NCBI GenBank assembly: GCA_023846275.1
Contig: CM043865.1
Coordinates: 27,695,912 to 27,759,911, forward strand
DNA from: Vanilla planifolia
Taxonomy: Eukaryota > Streptophyta > Magnoliopsida > Asparagales > Orchidaceae
Direction: 5' to 3'
DNA length: 64,000 nucleotides
In this document: piece by piece, positions 1-12,500 of the stretch
Layout: each line of letters starts with the position of its first letter
How positions within the stretch are numbered: position 1 is the first letter of the stretch
Notes under the pieces: generated by a model
The model's input: the letters and a program-made list of their open reading frames with translations, nothing else
Database searches by the model: none
What the model was told of the DNA's origin: nothing
Program-made: the position numbers and the translations under genes

Positions 1-330
1 CTATGTTGATAAATTGTATTTTTTTTCAATAATATTTTTTTCATTAATTATTATTGGATTAGTAATTCTTTATTAACATATAACACAATTTTGTATTATT
101 AATTTTCAGGGCACAATGGATTTCCTTATGTTGGTTAAATTCGTGTAAATGTGTCACCCGTCACCCTAAATAGGAATATAACACGACGAGCGAGCATCGA
201 TTGCATCGCACCGATCCGGGCCCGACAACGGCGCTTGTCAAGTGCGGAAGGCGGGTGCTTTTGTCCTCTCGGTCTTTCCGTCCGACTCCCGCTTCTCCTT
301 CGAGCCGTAGGATTCTCCGCCCCCGGTCTG

Positions 331-337
331 TATAAAT
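331..337 (+). promoter_or_regulatory. Candidate TATA box of the pyruvate dehydrogenase E1 beta gene
   Basis: TATAAAT preceded by a GC-rich stretch, 87 bases before the ATG at 424. This fits a transcript start near 360 and a short pyrimidine-rich 5' leader. Positional inference only. Confidence 0.5.
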
Positions 338-423
338 CTCATATTGGAAGGTTGTTCTGTTTTCATTCGTTATATCCTTCTCTCTGCATAGAGTTCCAGA
401 TCTTGAGTTTTTCTTCCTCAGGA

Positions 424-3366
424 ATGGCAGCGGCTATGCAAGTGACGGCGAATCTGAATGCTTTAACGAGCGGCGTTGAGAGGAGGCTCCGACTGGAATC
501 TACGTGCAGATCCGCTCCTGGTTAGTCCCCACCGTCCTCACCCGCGACTATTAATGTGCGTAGGTTTCTTTGGTGTGTCTTTATCAATTTTGTGGTTGTT
601 GATGGGATTCTGGTGCTCGTTGATTTAACTAGTTGAGAATTTTCCTTTGGTTCTGTATTTAGTGGTTGTTCTTTAATTGCTATGCTGAAGACGTTGATCA
701 TGTTGATCAGAGATGGAGAAAGGGAAAAGGGATTTGAGTGGAGTATTGCATTTGGTTTGTTGGGTTACTTGAGTTAGATCTGACGTCTTTTCGTCTTGAT
801 TTATTGGCAGTGTGGCATAAAAGTTTGTTGATCGTGAAGCCCGCAGATAGAAGATCTTCTATAAATCGTATTATGAGATATACTGGTGCAAGGTTGATCA
901 CTAATGCTGTTGCAGTTGAGTGTTCTTATCATATTTAGTATTCTAGCTTTCCTTGATTAAACATGCTTTAGTGTCTCTCTTGTCAAGATTTTGTTTCAAG
1001 ATCAATATTTTGTTTATCAGGAATTATGATTCTCGCCTCAGCTGCTTTTGAAGCAACTAATTTGACCAACAACAGAAATTTATTTCTATATTGCATACTT
1101 TACACATTTAATTTTCCGTTTTTTGTTATTATTTTGTGATTTAGGCCAAGACCGAGGCATCTGCAAGCTCCACAGCATCAAAACCTGGGTAAGTTATGTA
1201 TTCTTGTTTTTTTTATCAATATGCACATGCGAAATGTATTTAACATTTTAGAGAGTTCTTAATTTCAATGCAGTGATGTGTTCCAAACACATTTAACCCT
1301 TTTCAGACCATGGTACTTAATACTAACGCCCAATGGCATAAAGTGTGAAAACATCTAGTTCAGCCTAAGATATTCTGCTTACGTTCTAGAGTAAATGAGA
1401 TGATTTAAGAAAGTATAACAAGATTATAAATGTTACTGGCTTTGAAATCTTTGTGCATATTCATACACCTTGACAGTTTGATTTTCTATAAAGTGGGTTC
1501 TTCTTTGTTAAGTTTGCACTATATAAAACTGTATTGCTATAAAGAATTGTTAAGAATACATAGATAAACGTTTTTTTTAAATATACATAGATAAACTGTT
1601 ATTCCACAAATATGTTACACCAAATAAAGGTACAAAAAAAAATGTAATTTGACATCTCATTTATTAATTTTTAGTACAAATTAAAGAAAGATTATATAGA
1701 ATTTTAAATGGATAAGCACATAAGATAAAAGGAAAAAGCAATGAAGGATCCTACAACTTTTGAAAAATATAGTCATAGTGTTTGTGACTTTGCTGAAGAG
1801 GAGCTTCGGGTGGATTCAGTTAGTTGTACTAATGGTTTTGACGCAGAATTTTTGGGAACTTGAAGAATACTTGTGCAAAAGAAAAGTTTTGTCTTTCCAG
1901 GATTCAAGGACTGCAGTGTTTGGCAGAACTGAAAAGTTCTCTGTTGACATTTCATACCTTCTACCTCATAGTTTCTATTGGAAGGAAAATGATGTTATTT
2001 CCTTTGATGATGATGCTGCTGGCTCTACAAAATCTTGAGTTGAATTCACTAGCCCCTTGGTTGGATATCATAATGCTAAGAGGTTTTTATTTTAGCTTTT
2101 TCTTTATAAGTTGTACAAGTGATGGGACCACATAGAGGAATTCAAGATCCTTGTTGTTGTACAAGAATGCTTTGTATACTTATTCACCAATGCTAGTGAT
2201 AGAGAATAAAGATGAAGTGCTTAGGTGTGGACCTTGCTTGATTGCTAGACAAGTCCTTGATTGCTATCTGGATTCATTTACCAATTTTTAGCATTTTTGT
2301 TATGGGTTTCTCAACTTGGCTTGAATTGCTTTAGTTATAAGCTCCCTTGTTTGAGTTGAGCATACCTTTATAGTTAGTGATATGGGTGGATAGACATGAA
2401 GAATATTTTTTTTCCAGAGATTTTATACAAAGGATTCTATGCTAGTTTCTTTAGGTATGGACACTTGGGACATGGGCTACAATAGGAAATATTGTGATGG
2501 ATTGTTTGATTATGAAGTTGTTCCAATACACTGAAAATAAACTTTGGATTTGGACAGTTGTGTTTATTTATCACAAGGAGAGGGGAAACGCAAGGAATAT
2601 GCATTTGACAATGATCGAGAATGCCACATTCAATGGCAAGAAGATAGAAAGGGTGTTTTCTAAGAGTAACTACCAGTTGGACATTGTCTTGAAGTATTCT
2701 TCATTATCAATTGTCTTTTAAATGAAGTATGGAGCACAACCTTTATCTTTGAGGTGGTCCTCCAAGCACATTTGCATCTCAAATTCCCACCAACAAAGGG
2801 TACAGGAACAGTTGTTGTTTATTGTTTTGCCAAAGTTTAAGTGTAAGACCTCCAAGCACCTATTTGGTTGTACAATCGGTTTATCGATGGTTCAGTAGTC
2901 TCAGCATATTTCTTAGGCTTGTGAGGTCAAATAAAACTTATTTGTCTGGATGCTGTGAATTACTTTAGTTTTAATTTTGATCTTCTATTTTTTGTGATTG
3001 TTTATTTGATTATCTGATGAATTTGATTGAGTATACCACATCCATAGATGATCTCATCTCTTTTTTCTAGGTGGGATGTATTACTAACTTTTTCATAATG
3101 GTCCTGATCACTCATTAGAGACTTCTTGAGATGGCTTTGAGAATTGATGCTAGTGTTGTTTTGTTCTACCAGATGTTCTTTAGTTGCAACAATTTTACGT
3201 CTATTTTGTATGATGGGGCGTGGGTATAGAAAAAGGAGGTGGAGTGGGGTGTGGAGGGGAATAAGGAATGTTGTTGTTTTTGTTGTTATTTTGTTTGCAT
3301 TACGAACTTGTTTTGGAAGCAATAATTCTTTTGTTTTCTAATTTGTCCCTTATATAGCAATGGTAA

Positions 3367-3442
<76 letters not shown>

Positions 3443-5949
3443 TTTTTTAAAAATATAAAATCATTAATTAGATAAGAAAAATATTTAACTTTCAACATGG
3501 TATATAATATAAAAGGTATAAAAGTTGATTATTTTTATTTTAGATTTATAATTAAAAGATAAGATAACCTTGATAAATTAATTAAGGCATGAAAGGTTAT
3601 TCATGAAGTTTATTAGATTACATGAATTCAAATAGAAAAAAATAATACTCAAATATGAGTACATCAAAGGAATTTTAAATTTTATTTGAATGAATTTTCA
3701 TTTAAGAGTACAAGGGACAGAATGTGAAGTATATCTATAACTTATTCAAAATAGTGAATTTTAGTTAGTTTTGAAATATAGATACTATTAAAATAGAAGA
3801 ATTGTAGAAATGTTGGATTAATATATTAGTAGATTAATTCAATGATATTCTAAAGGATGATCGGATGATCAAGAATGAAGGGAAAAGCATTTGTTGAGTA
3901 ACATATCTTTTTTTGACATTCCTTTTTGGACAACTTTCTTGAATTTTTTTAACAACTATTTTCAAGTTTTGTATTATAGTTCATGCCATCAAGAATTATT
4001 TAGCCATATCAAGTAAATGCAACATGTAGTTTGAGTTAGACGTTAGGGATCATAACCTTTTTAATGTAGTTTGTAATGTTGTTTTTGTAAGAAAAAACTT
4101 ATGCACAGATGTGCTTGCATTGGACTCATGATTGTTTGTTTGCGAGAAGTTTACGTTGTTGATATATGCAATGTTTTTGTAGAGATTCAAAAGTTTGTAT
4201 AATCCAATGACACATTGTCCATATCCTAATTTTATTTAATCCAATTAATTATTGTTTCATAAGCAGATATCTTATTTTTTCAAATAGAAATGATTATTGA
4301 TTGGTTCAATTATGCAATAATTATTTTTATTGTATTATTTTTTGTCAAGTTTTGTTTCTCTTATATATTATGGATTTGTTAGATTATGTACATGTATTAA
4401 TATTTGCTATACCATTTGTGATTGTATTGTTAGTGTCACACACGGTACTATCTTATGCAGTCTTATTAGACAATGCTCTCAAATTCTTTTTTAATATTAA
4501 ATTCCAGTTTTATACCATGGATTCATGTTCTATGTCAACATGTGAATTGAGATGAATTCAAGGTATCATAAAGTCTTTTAGTGTTGTTTATTTTGCAATG
4601 GTATTCTTTGTTAGTAATAGTGCATAAATAAATGTGTTTGTATGATAATGATGTTCTTTTAACATAAAGAACACCTTCATTTTTCGAAGTTTAACATAAT
4701 GCCCCCTTTGAAATGTGCAATGCTTTTGCAGACACTTGAGCATTTGTGTAATGCAATACTCTTTTTATAAAATTATTTTTCTCAATTTTTGCACTCAAGT
4801 ATATTTTTGATCCATTCTCATGTGTTGCATCTTTAAACTAAACCAGTGTCAACCAACTTTCCAAATAGCTTATTCAAACCCTCCACTTCCAAGTTAATTA
4901 ATGTACAATTAACTTGTGTACAAGTAGAGCTCATCCAAGCTTCTCATCATCATTAAAACTTATGTACATTTATCAGCCATGAGGTCCTACTATTTGAAGC
5001 TTTACGAGAGGGCCTGGAAGAGGAGATGGAGCGTGATCCTCGAGTCTGCATCATAGGTGAAGATGTTGGTCACTATGGTGGCTCATACAAGGTGACGAAA
5101 GATCTGGCAAATAAGTTTGGTGACCTGAGGGTTCTCGACACGCCAATTGCAGAGAATTCCTTCACCGGAATGGGCATTGGGGCGGCAATGACCGGCCTAA
5201 GGCCGGTCATCGAGGGCATGAACATGGGTTTTCTCCTGCTCGCCTTCAACCAGATATCCAACAACTGCGGCATGCTTCACTACACATCCGGCGGCCAGTT
5301 CACCATTCCCGTCGTGATCCGCGGACCTGGTGGCGTTGGCCGTCAGCTCGGTGCGGAGCACTCCCAGCGCCTGGAATCATACTTTCAATCAATTCCTGGC
5401 ATCCAGATGGTTGCCTGCTCCACGCCATACAACGCCAAGGGCCTCATGAAGGCCGCCATCCGCAGCGAGAACCCAGTCGTTCTCTTCGAGCACGTCCTTC
5501 TGTACAATCTCAAGGAGCGGATCCCCGACGAGGATTACGTCCTTTGTTTGGAGGAGGCCGAGATGGTCCGCCCCGGCGACCATGTCACCATCCTCACCTA
5601 CTCTCGCATGCGGTACCACGTCATGCAGGCCGCCAAGACGCTGGTAAACAAAGGTTACGACCCGGAGGTCATCGACATCAGGTCGTTGAAGCCCTTTGAT
5701 CTCCACACCATCGGAAACTCCATCAAGAAGACCCACCGGGTGTTGATCGTCGAGGAGTGCATGCGAACCGGCGGCATAGGCGCGAGTCTGAGGTCGGCCA
5801 TCGTCGACAATTTTTGGGATTTCCTTGATGCTCCGGTCATGTGCCTGTCGTCGCAGGACGTCCCGACTCCATATGCCGGAACGTTGGAAGAGTGGACCGT
5901 TGTGCAGCCGGCGCAGATTGTGGCTGCCGTGGAGCAGATCTGCAAGTAG
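424..5949 (+). CDS. PDH-E1 BETA: Pyruvate dehydrogenase E1 component subunit beta, chloroplastic (4 exons)
   Basis: Exons 424-520, 811-914, 1145-1188 and 4977-5949 join in frame to 405 residues, close to the about 406 of the Arabidopsis plastid protein. E1 alpha and beta together decarboxylate pyruvate with thiamine diphosphate; the plastid complex supplies acetyl-CoA for fatty acid synthesis. Residues 1 to about 75 look like a plastid transit peptide: rich in Ser, Arg and Ala, few acidic residues, ending near [15 protein letters not shown]. The mature part begins around [36 protein letters not shown] (from about residue 109) holds the conserved Glu of the cofactor site. [17 protein letters not shown] and the C-terminal [19 protein letters not shown] are family signatures and separate it from the mitochondrial paralogue. 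The start is the first ATG after a TATA box and gives the transit peptide. Introns are 290, 230 and 3788 bases. The last exon is strikingly GC-rich. Family assignment is from recall of the Arabidopsis sequence; very sure. Confidence 0.96.
1189..4976 (+). other. Large third intron of the pyruvate dehydrogenase E1 beta gene
   Basis: A 3.8-kb AT-rich intron with donor GGGTAAGT and acceptor TTATCAG. Short open frames around 1760-2135 and 2494-2721 read in the gene's direction but match no family I recognise, and none has supporting codon structure. The size suggests one or more old insertions between the transit-peptide exons and the catalytic exon. A compound microsatellite lies at 3369-3442. 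Confidence 0.75.
3369..3442. repeat. Compound microsatellite (AT)n-(AG)n
   Basis: About 50 bases of perfect AT dinucleotide followed by about 23 bases of AG dinucleotide, inside the third intron of the pyruvate dehydrogenase gene. Likely length-variable between individuals. Confidence 0.95.
5188..5210. other. Perfect 10-bp inverted repeat within coding sequence
   Basis: ATGACCGGCC at 5188-5197 and GGCCGGTCAT at 5201-5210 flank the loop TAA. The stem is perfect and GC-rich and lies over the codons for the conserved MTGLRPVI stretch. It could form a small mRNA hairpin; more likely it is a by-product of GC-rich third positions. Confidence 0.8.
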
Positions 5950-6500
5950 TTTCCACACCATTTAGGAAATGAACTTCCCTTGGCGCATGTAACCTATATT
6001 GATTTATCTTGTTTCTCTTGTTTGTTTGTCTTCAGTTTGAGTAAAGAACAAAAGGTTTGTCCTCTAAAAAATTGTTGCTTATAAAATATGTAACGCATTA
6101 AGCAATAAAGTTAATTTTTAATAATAAATATATTTAATCAAATCATATAAAGTCACAATTTTTTTTTAATCAAATAAAAGATTGTTTCAAATAATATTTA
6201 TAATTATAATAATATTTCAATTTGTTTTAAAAATTTATAAACTAGAAGCAAGCAGGGTTTCAACGCTCAAATATAAAATAGTTTTATATATTAAAACGTC
6301 AAGTAAATTATTAATTTTTTTATTTTTATTTTTAGAATTTTACATATTGAAATGTGCATTCCTTTGCTGTCGATCAGATTGCGTAACTGCAGGGCGGATT
6401 TCCAGACGGGAGGGGAGAAGGTGAGACCAAGTCGAGAAGACCGCCGGCGAATAGATAATAACTGATTTTTTTATCGCGTCGCAGAGGATTAAATGCCATC
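5950..6500. other. Intergenic region between the pyruvate dehydrogenase and COX10 genes
   Basis: 550 bases holding the 3' untranslated part of the first gene, a very AT-rich middle (about 6070-6360) and a GC-richer segment before the COX10 start. No clear TATA box was seen for COX10. The two genes are head-to-tail and closely spaced, so the COX10 promoter must be compact. Confidence 0.7.
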
Positions 6501-9500
6501 ATGTGGCGACGCGCCGTGGCAGGGGGTCTCAATGTGTTTCCTAATCGTCTTCCAATCCACTCCTTCGCTCCTTCTTCCGCTCCTCTCTTTCTTGCTCCGT
6601 CCGCCTCCGGCGACGCGTTGGTAGATGTCGGGAGATTTCTATCCTCAGCCGCCCGCATACGCTCCGTCGCGGATCCATGGAAGCTGGGTGGCCTCAGAAA
6701 GCTTTCTGCTGGAAGCAGAGTTGCTCTTGGCTCCGCCGCTTCGGGAGACGGTTCTTCTACTAAGGCAGCAGAGGTGCTCGAATCTCTGGGATCTTCTCCA
6801 TCTGTTCTATCTCAGAAGGTGAGGGCCATCTCGGAGGTCGTCGATCACTATGGACGTTGTTACTGGGAGCTCTCCAAAGCTCGCCTCAGGTACGCCGGAT
6901 TAAGGTCATTTAATTTGCTGGCAAACTGTTTTTTTATATAAAGGTGAGAATAGCTTTGATTGGAAGATTTATTTCGTTTTCTAATGTAGTATATTTCACA
7001 ACTATTCTTCTGATGGTCAATTCCTTTAATCAAACTACTTTTATTATCGCGTTTATATTCTGTCTTGTTGCTTAAAAAAATGAAGGCTTGTTGTATGAAA
7101 TCTGAAAAGAGAGCCCAAGCAGACCAGTTTGGATGGCGGGAAAGGCCCAGAGTGCTGTTTTTACATGGCTGAGTGGATGTTCCGAGACAAAAAGTATACG
7201 TTTGTGTATAATGAACTAAAAGCTGTATGAGAACAAGATGGTTTGAAGCGAAGGCAAGTGGTATTGGATCTTCATGGCAGTCATCTAGAATCTACGTTGG
7301 AATCATGTGGTTTATGGCTCTTAAAGTAGGTCTTGGTCGGGTAGATTCGGAGTTTGGTCTGGCTGCTCTTTTTTTTACATATGGACAAGAGCCAGGGCAG
7401 GTCCAAAAAGTGTAGATTGAAAGATAGTTCACTATCTTGTAATTCAGGACAGCTCCACTCATCCCTTCTGGCTATTCGCTGAAATAGCTCAACTGAAACC
7501 CACCCCTTATTTTCTTGGGTTTGTTTCAGGAGATAGACAGTGCAATTTATGAGCCTAACCAATGTTATACATGTAACCTTAGAGGTTAAAATACCACTTG
7601 TAATTCAACATAACCTAACCAAATCACCAAAGCAATTAATATCTAACTATAATCCATCTATTGTCAAGATTGATGATTAAATGGGCATTTGCACATCTTA
7701 AAACTTGACCAAGATTAAGGGAGAGATGGCTGATCAAAGGGAGGAATCTATAACAGACTATTAAGATTTAGAGCTTTGTTGGGCCAAATTCAGCCTTTCA
7801 TAGATATAAGGATTAGGTGGAGGTTTATGTGTGAATTTAGTAAAAAATTAGAAAACAAATATTGAGATTTAGCTATTTTTTGTCAAAAGAAATGTTAGTG
7901 AAGTAGAGAATAATATTTTCCTGTTTTATCCCCAAATAAATCATAGGAATTCTTGATTAGCTATAGATCGTAAGGAAGGATTTGAAGGTCTGTTTAGTTT
8001 TTTTTTCTTGATATAAGGGAGTTCTTAAAATTAATATACTAGAGTAGGAATTATTCATCCATCAAATTAGGTTTGGTTCAGACTAGATAGTGTTTATGAA
8101 ACTATTCTTACTTTTCACCATAATATTATTATTAAATATAGATGATAAAGATACCTTTGTATATCTATGAAAATCTTCATTTATACTTAAATTTTATTAT
8201 TTAAAAGGAGCTAGAGAACTGTAAATCATATTATGTAATTTTTTCTCTTTGACATGGAGAGTTAAGAAAAAACTTTAATAAGAGTTCGACTCCTCTTCAT
8301 TACAAGCCTGTTTCTTAGTTATTAATAAGAATAGAAACCTTTGTTAGTAAAACTTTTAGTATCTTTGATGGAGCATAACTATAACTCCATGCAATCCTCA
8401 CCCTTGGGAAAAAAATTTCGAGAGAAGCGTCAATAGAAAAGGATTCTTGGAGAAGATTGACTATGTCCAAATCTAATCAATGATAATTTTTTTTACATCA
8501 TCTTTTCTAAATGGCCCATCAAGCCCATGGTTTTCAAACCATAAGGGACCTAGAATGATTAACAAATATTATGAAGTGATAAAAAGTTTGAGGAAGGCCT
8601 AGTTAGAGATAAAGTGGTTTGAGCATTGGCCACTTGGAGATAGAAGATGGAGGATGGAAGAACAATACTAATAAAAAGCAAAGAGGTTCTTGGCACAAGA
8701 TAGGTATTAACAAGCAATAAATATTCAAATATGGAATGAACAATGTAAACATCCAAATTAATGCTACATAGGTACTTTCATTATTGGATTTATTTCATCT
8801 TGGGTGTGACTCTTTTTTATCAAAGGCTCTCTCATTTTGTGCATATTGTTTATTGACTTTTTCTTTTAAAAAAATTGCAACCAATTACGAAACTTGTGAA
8901 TTGAACATAAGTTATTAGACTTGCTCAATGGGCAAGTGACGTAGGAGCATTTTGTGTTAGCTCATAAACATATATCTATTGGCATTGCAATAGTCCCATT
9001 CAAACTCGCAGCTATACCCAAGCCGAATCTTATTTCGATTAGTTATCCTTGTCAACCATAGGGGTCGATTACAATGCTCTATTTTTTTCTATGGTTATCT
9101 CCATTATTTTTGCTTGATTCGTCCAAACATATTTCATTGTAAAATGTGTTATCATCGATATTAGTTATTGTGCATGCTTTGCCTATTATCGTTAGTCATC
9201 CATCATCACCTGATCGTCTACTACTCTCGATTGCTACTGCCTAGATGCTCAACATCACCTGGTCTCCCACCATCGCTAGGCCGCCTGCTGCTCCCTGGAA
9301 GCCCCCAATCGCTTAGCCGCCTGTCAGCTACCTACCTCCGGCCGCCGTTGTCATATGTCTCATCCATTGCTGGCATTCTAGTTGCATCAACATAGGTGTT
9401 CGATTGTCATATTACATGATTGCATAATTTTTTTATGTCATAATTTTTTTCATATATTTTTTATATTTTGTATTAAATTTGATTGACCTACTTGGAGTCA

Positions 9501-12500
9501 ATTTTTTGAAATTCTAAATATCTCTTTTGGATTCTCAAGTAATTTAACTCAAAAATTATTTTTTCTCATATATTTTGTATTTAATGTGGTTGATCTATTG
9601 GGAGTTAATGTCATAAAATTTTAAAGATCTTTTTTGAACTCTTAAGTAATTTAACTTAAATTGTTTTTCTCTTTTTTTCATGTTTATGATATTTTTCAAA
9701 GGTGTATTGATTCTTTATTTTTTTATGCATTGAGCTCTCCATTTATAAATAGGAGACTCCCTCATTATAATGTAGTTATTGATGAATATAATTTCTCTCT
9801 TGTGTGCTTTCACTTTTGTATATAAAGAGCGTGTGCCTAACTCTTGTTGGTGAGATTCTAACTTCTACTCCTCTTGTGAGAGACAAGGATCGAAAGAGAG
9901 ATATTTTCCACCGGGAGAGCTGACAATCAAGTAAATTCTCTCTTTCGCCAACAATCGTAAGTTTTCACCCACCTTTTTACTCTCTTTATCTAATCACCAA
10001 ATAGCTACTCTCCTCAAAGAGGCTCAAGATTCTAGCCCATCATCTTGTTACCCCTTTAACCAAGTTTTTCCACTAACCCAAACCTCCATCTCATTACCCT
10101 TTTCCATCTTCGATATTTTGCATGTCAACTCCAAAGGAAACTACAAGCTATCATTGTCAAAAAGGTGCACTCTTTCTACCACTTTTATTTTTTAAGTGAT
10201 AATCTAAAATCAGGATTACTCTTTTTTCTATTAAAGTACTTCACATAGAGTTTGCATTAAAATATTTATTTTATTTGTACGAAATTAGATGTGATAAAAC
10301 CGTTCAATAAGATTTTATACTTAACTCTTAACGTGTTGTCACCTAGTTTACTTAATTATTCATGCTATAAATTTGGTAGTTAATCTTTAAATAGTTATAA
10401 AATGTTATGTACGCTATCTAATTCTAATTAGTATATGATTTTTCTTAACATTTTTTAATAATCTATTGAGTATTTTTAATGTTATAGGTTCCAAATTAGA
10501 TCCTGATAGAATTCTAATGTCTTGTATTTGCAAGCCAATCAATGGGCTTGATAGGCTCAATCTTCATTTGATAGGCTTAGAAAATATTCCTTAGCTTGGG
10601 TCCTACCACAATTTGTGCCAAGTGCAGATAGACAATCTAGGTTTAATTATTGGTTACTTTATAAGTGAAAAAAATTATATACATAATAATTAGTTATTCT
10701 AAATTTACTTTAGTTTTGGTTGTCATGCCCTTGAAACCTTCTTGTTTCAGGAGTGAAATGATTATCTTTATTAACAATAACCTTATATGATGTCATTATT
10801 ACTTATTGGGTGATCATATGCTATGAATTCACAGTTTAGAACTTATGGGCTGCATGTGTTTGGAGTTTAATGGATGATGGTTTGGCTTATTCTTGGTTTG
10901 AGAATTAGATCAAGGGTTTAAAATTATTTGAGTTTTGTTCATGCTAGTATGATCTTGCCCTTGATCATCCTATAGAGTATTTATACCCATATATGGGTAT
11001 AAGGTTATTTAAAGGAGATTTAAAAGTTTATGTCCTGGTTTAGATTCGAAGGAGTTTACATCTTATTTAAAAAAGAAATATCAATGCTTTATAATGTAAT
11101 TTAGAACTTTAAGCATTGTACATTTGCCAAGTTTCACCTCTAAAGTTCATCAGTTATATTTTTATTTTGACTATTTTATTAGTTTTTCTCTTCGAGCACC
11201 TATTGAGACAATAGTTTGAACTATAATGCCTATGATTTTTAATTAAAATGATTCATTTTAGTGTAAATAACTATACTTTTTTTAGTCAGTAAATTTGAAT
11301 TTTATATGCTGTATGTTTTCCAAGTTGCACCATTTATGAACATAATTTTTGAATTGAGTTTGTGATGTTGTTCTTTAGCTTTTGTCTCCAAGCACCTTTC
11401 AGACAATAGTTTTAGCTATTGTCGGTTGACGCCTATTGATTGCCTTGGTCTATAATATTGAGGTTGCTGGAGCCTCCTTATTTGTAGGCATTATTTCCTT
11501 ATAGGATTATTGATCGTTTGGCGTTAATTATTATTGAGTGCAACTATTCCCAAACTATGTATTGCATTATTATTGACTCTTGCTTTGTCTAGTTGCCAAT
11601 GACAAGTTTTTTCTTTTGCCTTGTTGATATTTTGACTTATTTTTCATGATGTAGCTCTTTAAATCTGTACATCGATTTTATGACTTAGCATGACCGATCA
11701 TTTAATTTTTTTTAGGATGTGGATATGATTTTCATGATTTATTTTTGTGTTATCATGGATGGGGTCCTTAATTTTATTATTTTCATTTAATATATGATGT
11801 TTATTAACATAGCCTTGATTTAAAAATGATAGTACTTCATGGTTGGGAGGTCTTCTCAAAACCAGAATAGTTGATGGCAGACTTCAACAAGGGTTGAAGA
11901 TATCATATAACCTCTTGAGAATTGTCCATAGTTTTTGTGTGGTCATACTGGAGGCTATTTTGGTTTTGAGCATGGCTTCCAAGGAGTAAAAATCCTGCAA
12001 AGGTTGTCCATACCTCTTGAAGGGGTCTCCATAGCTCTTGAGGAGTATCATCTATGAGAATTTAACCCTAAACGGTTGTTATCTCCAGGATCTATACTTG
12101 AGGTCTATATGCTCCTGAAGTTTATCTTTTGAATTATATTGGGTCTCGAGGTTGTCTTTTTAGGTATTCTTGGTCTTGAGAAATTATGTTTAAAGTTTTT
12201 CCTAATTTAGAAAACCATCCCCCAAGAGTCATTTAGTCTCAAAAGCCTTCCTTGTAGACATTCTAGGCTTAAATGGAGCAGAAATTGTGTTTGATAAGCT
12301 TGGGGCTTGTCCAAGCCATTGCAGAAGGAGATTGAGTGTGAGACTTGTATATATCACCAATAAATTGAAGTATTTTATTTATTTTTTTTGCCCTCAGGTT
12401 TGTCTATATATATGCTCGTGAAGTGGATAATTGTAGGGGATTTGACAGATTCTAATTTGAAAGGGGATTTAAGCATTCCAAACAAGTTATTTTTCTCTCT

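Noticed and set aside
151-525. 124-codon plus-strand frame including the first pyruvate dehydrogenase exon
   Set aside because: Its upstream part runs through the promoter and leader. The in-frame ATG at 424, after the TATA box, gives the correct transit peptide.
1760-2721. Possible gene fragments in the pyruvate dehydrogenase intron
   Set aside because: Several short frames read like protein, but none matched a family I know and they do not connect by plausible splice sites.
5389-5961. 190-codon minus-strand frame over the pyruvate dehydrogenase catalytic exon
   Set aside because: Antisense shadow of a GC-rich conserved exon; no family resemblance.
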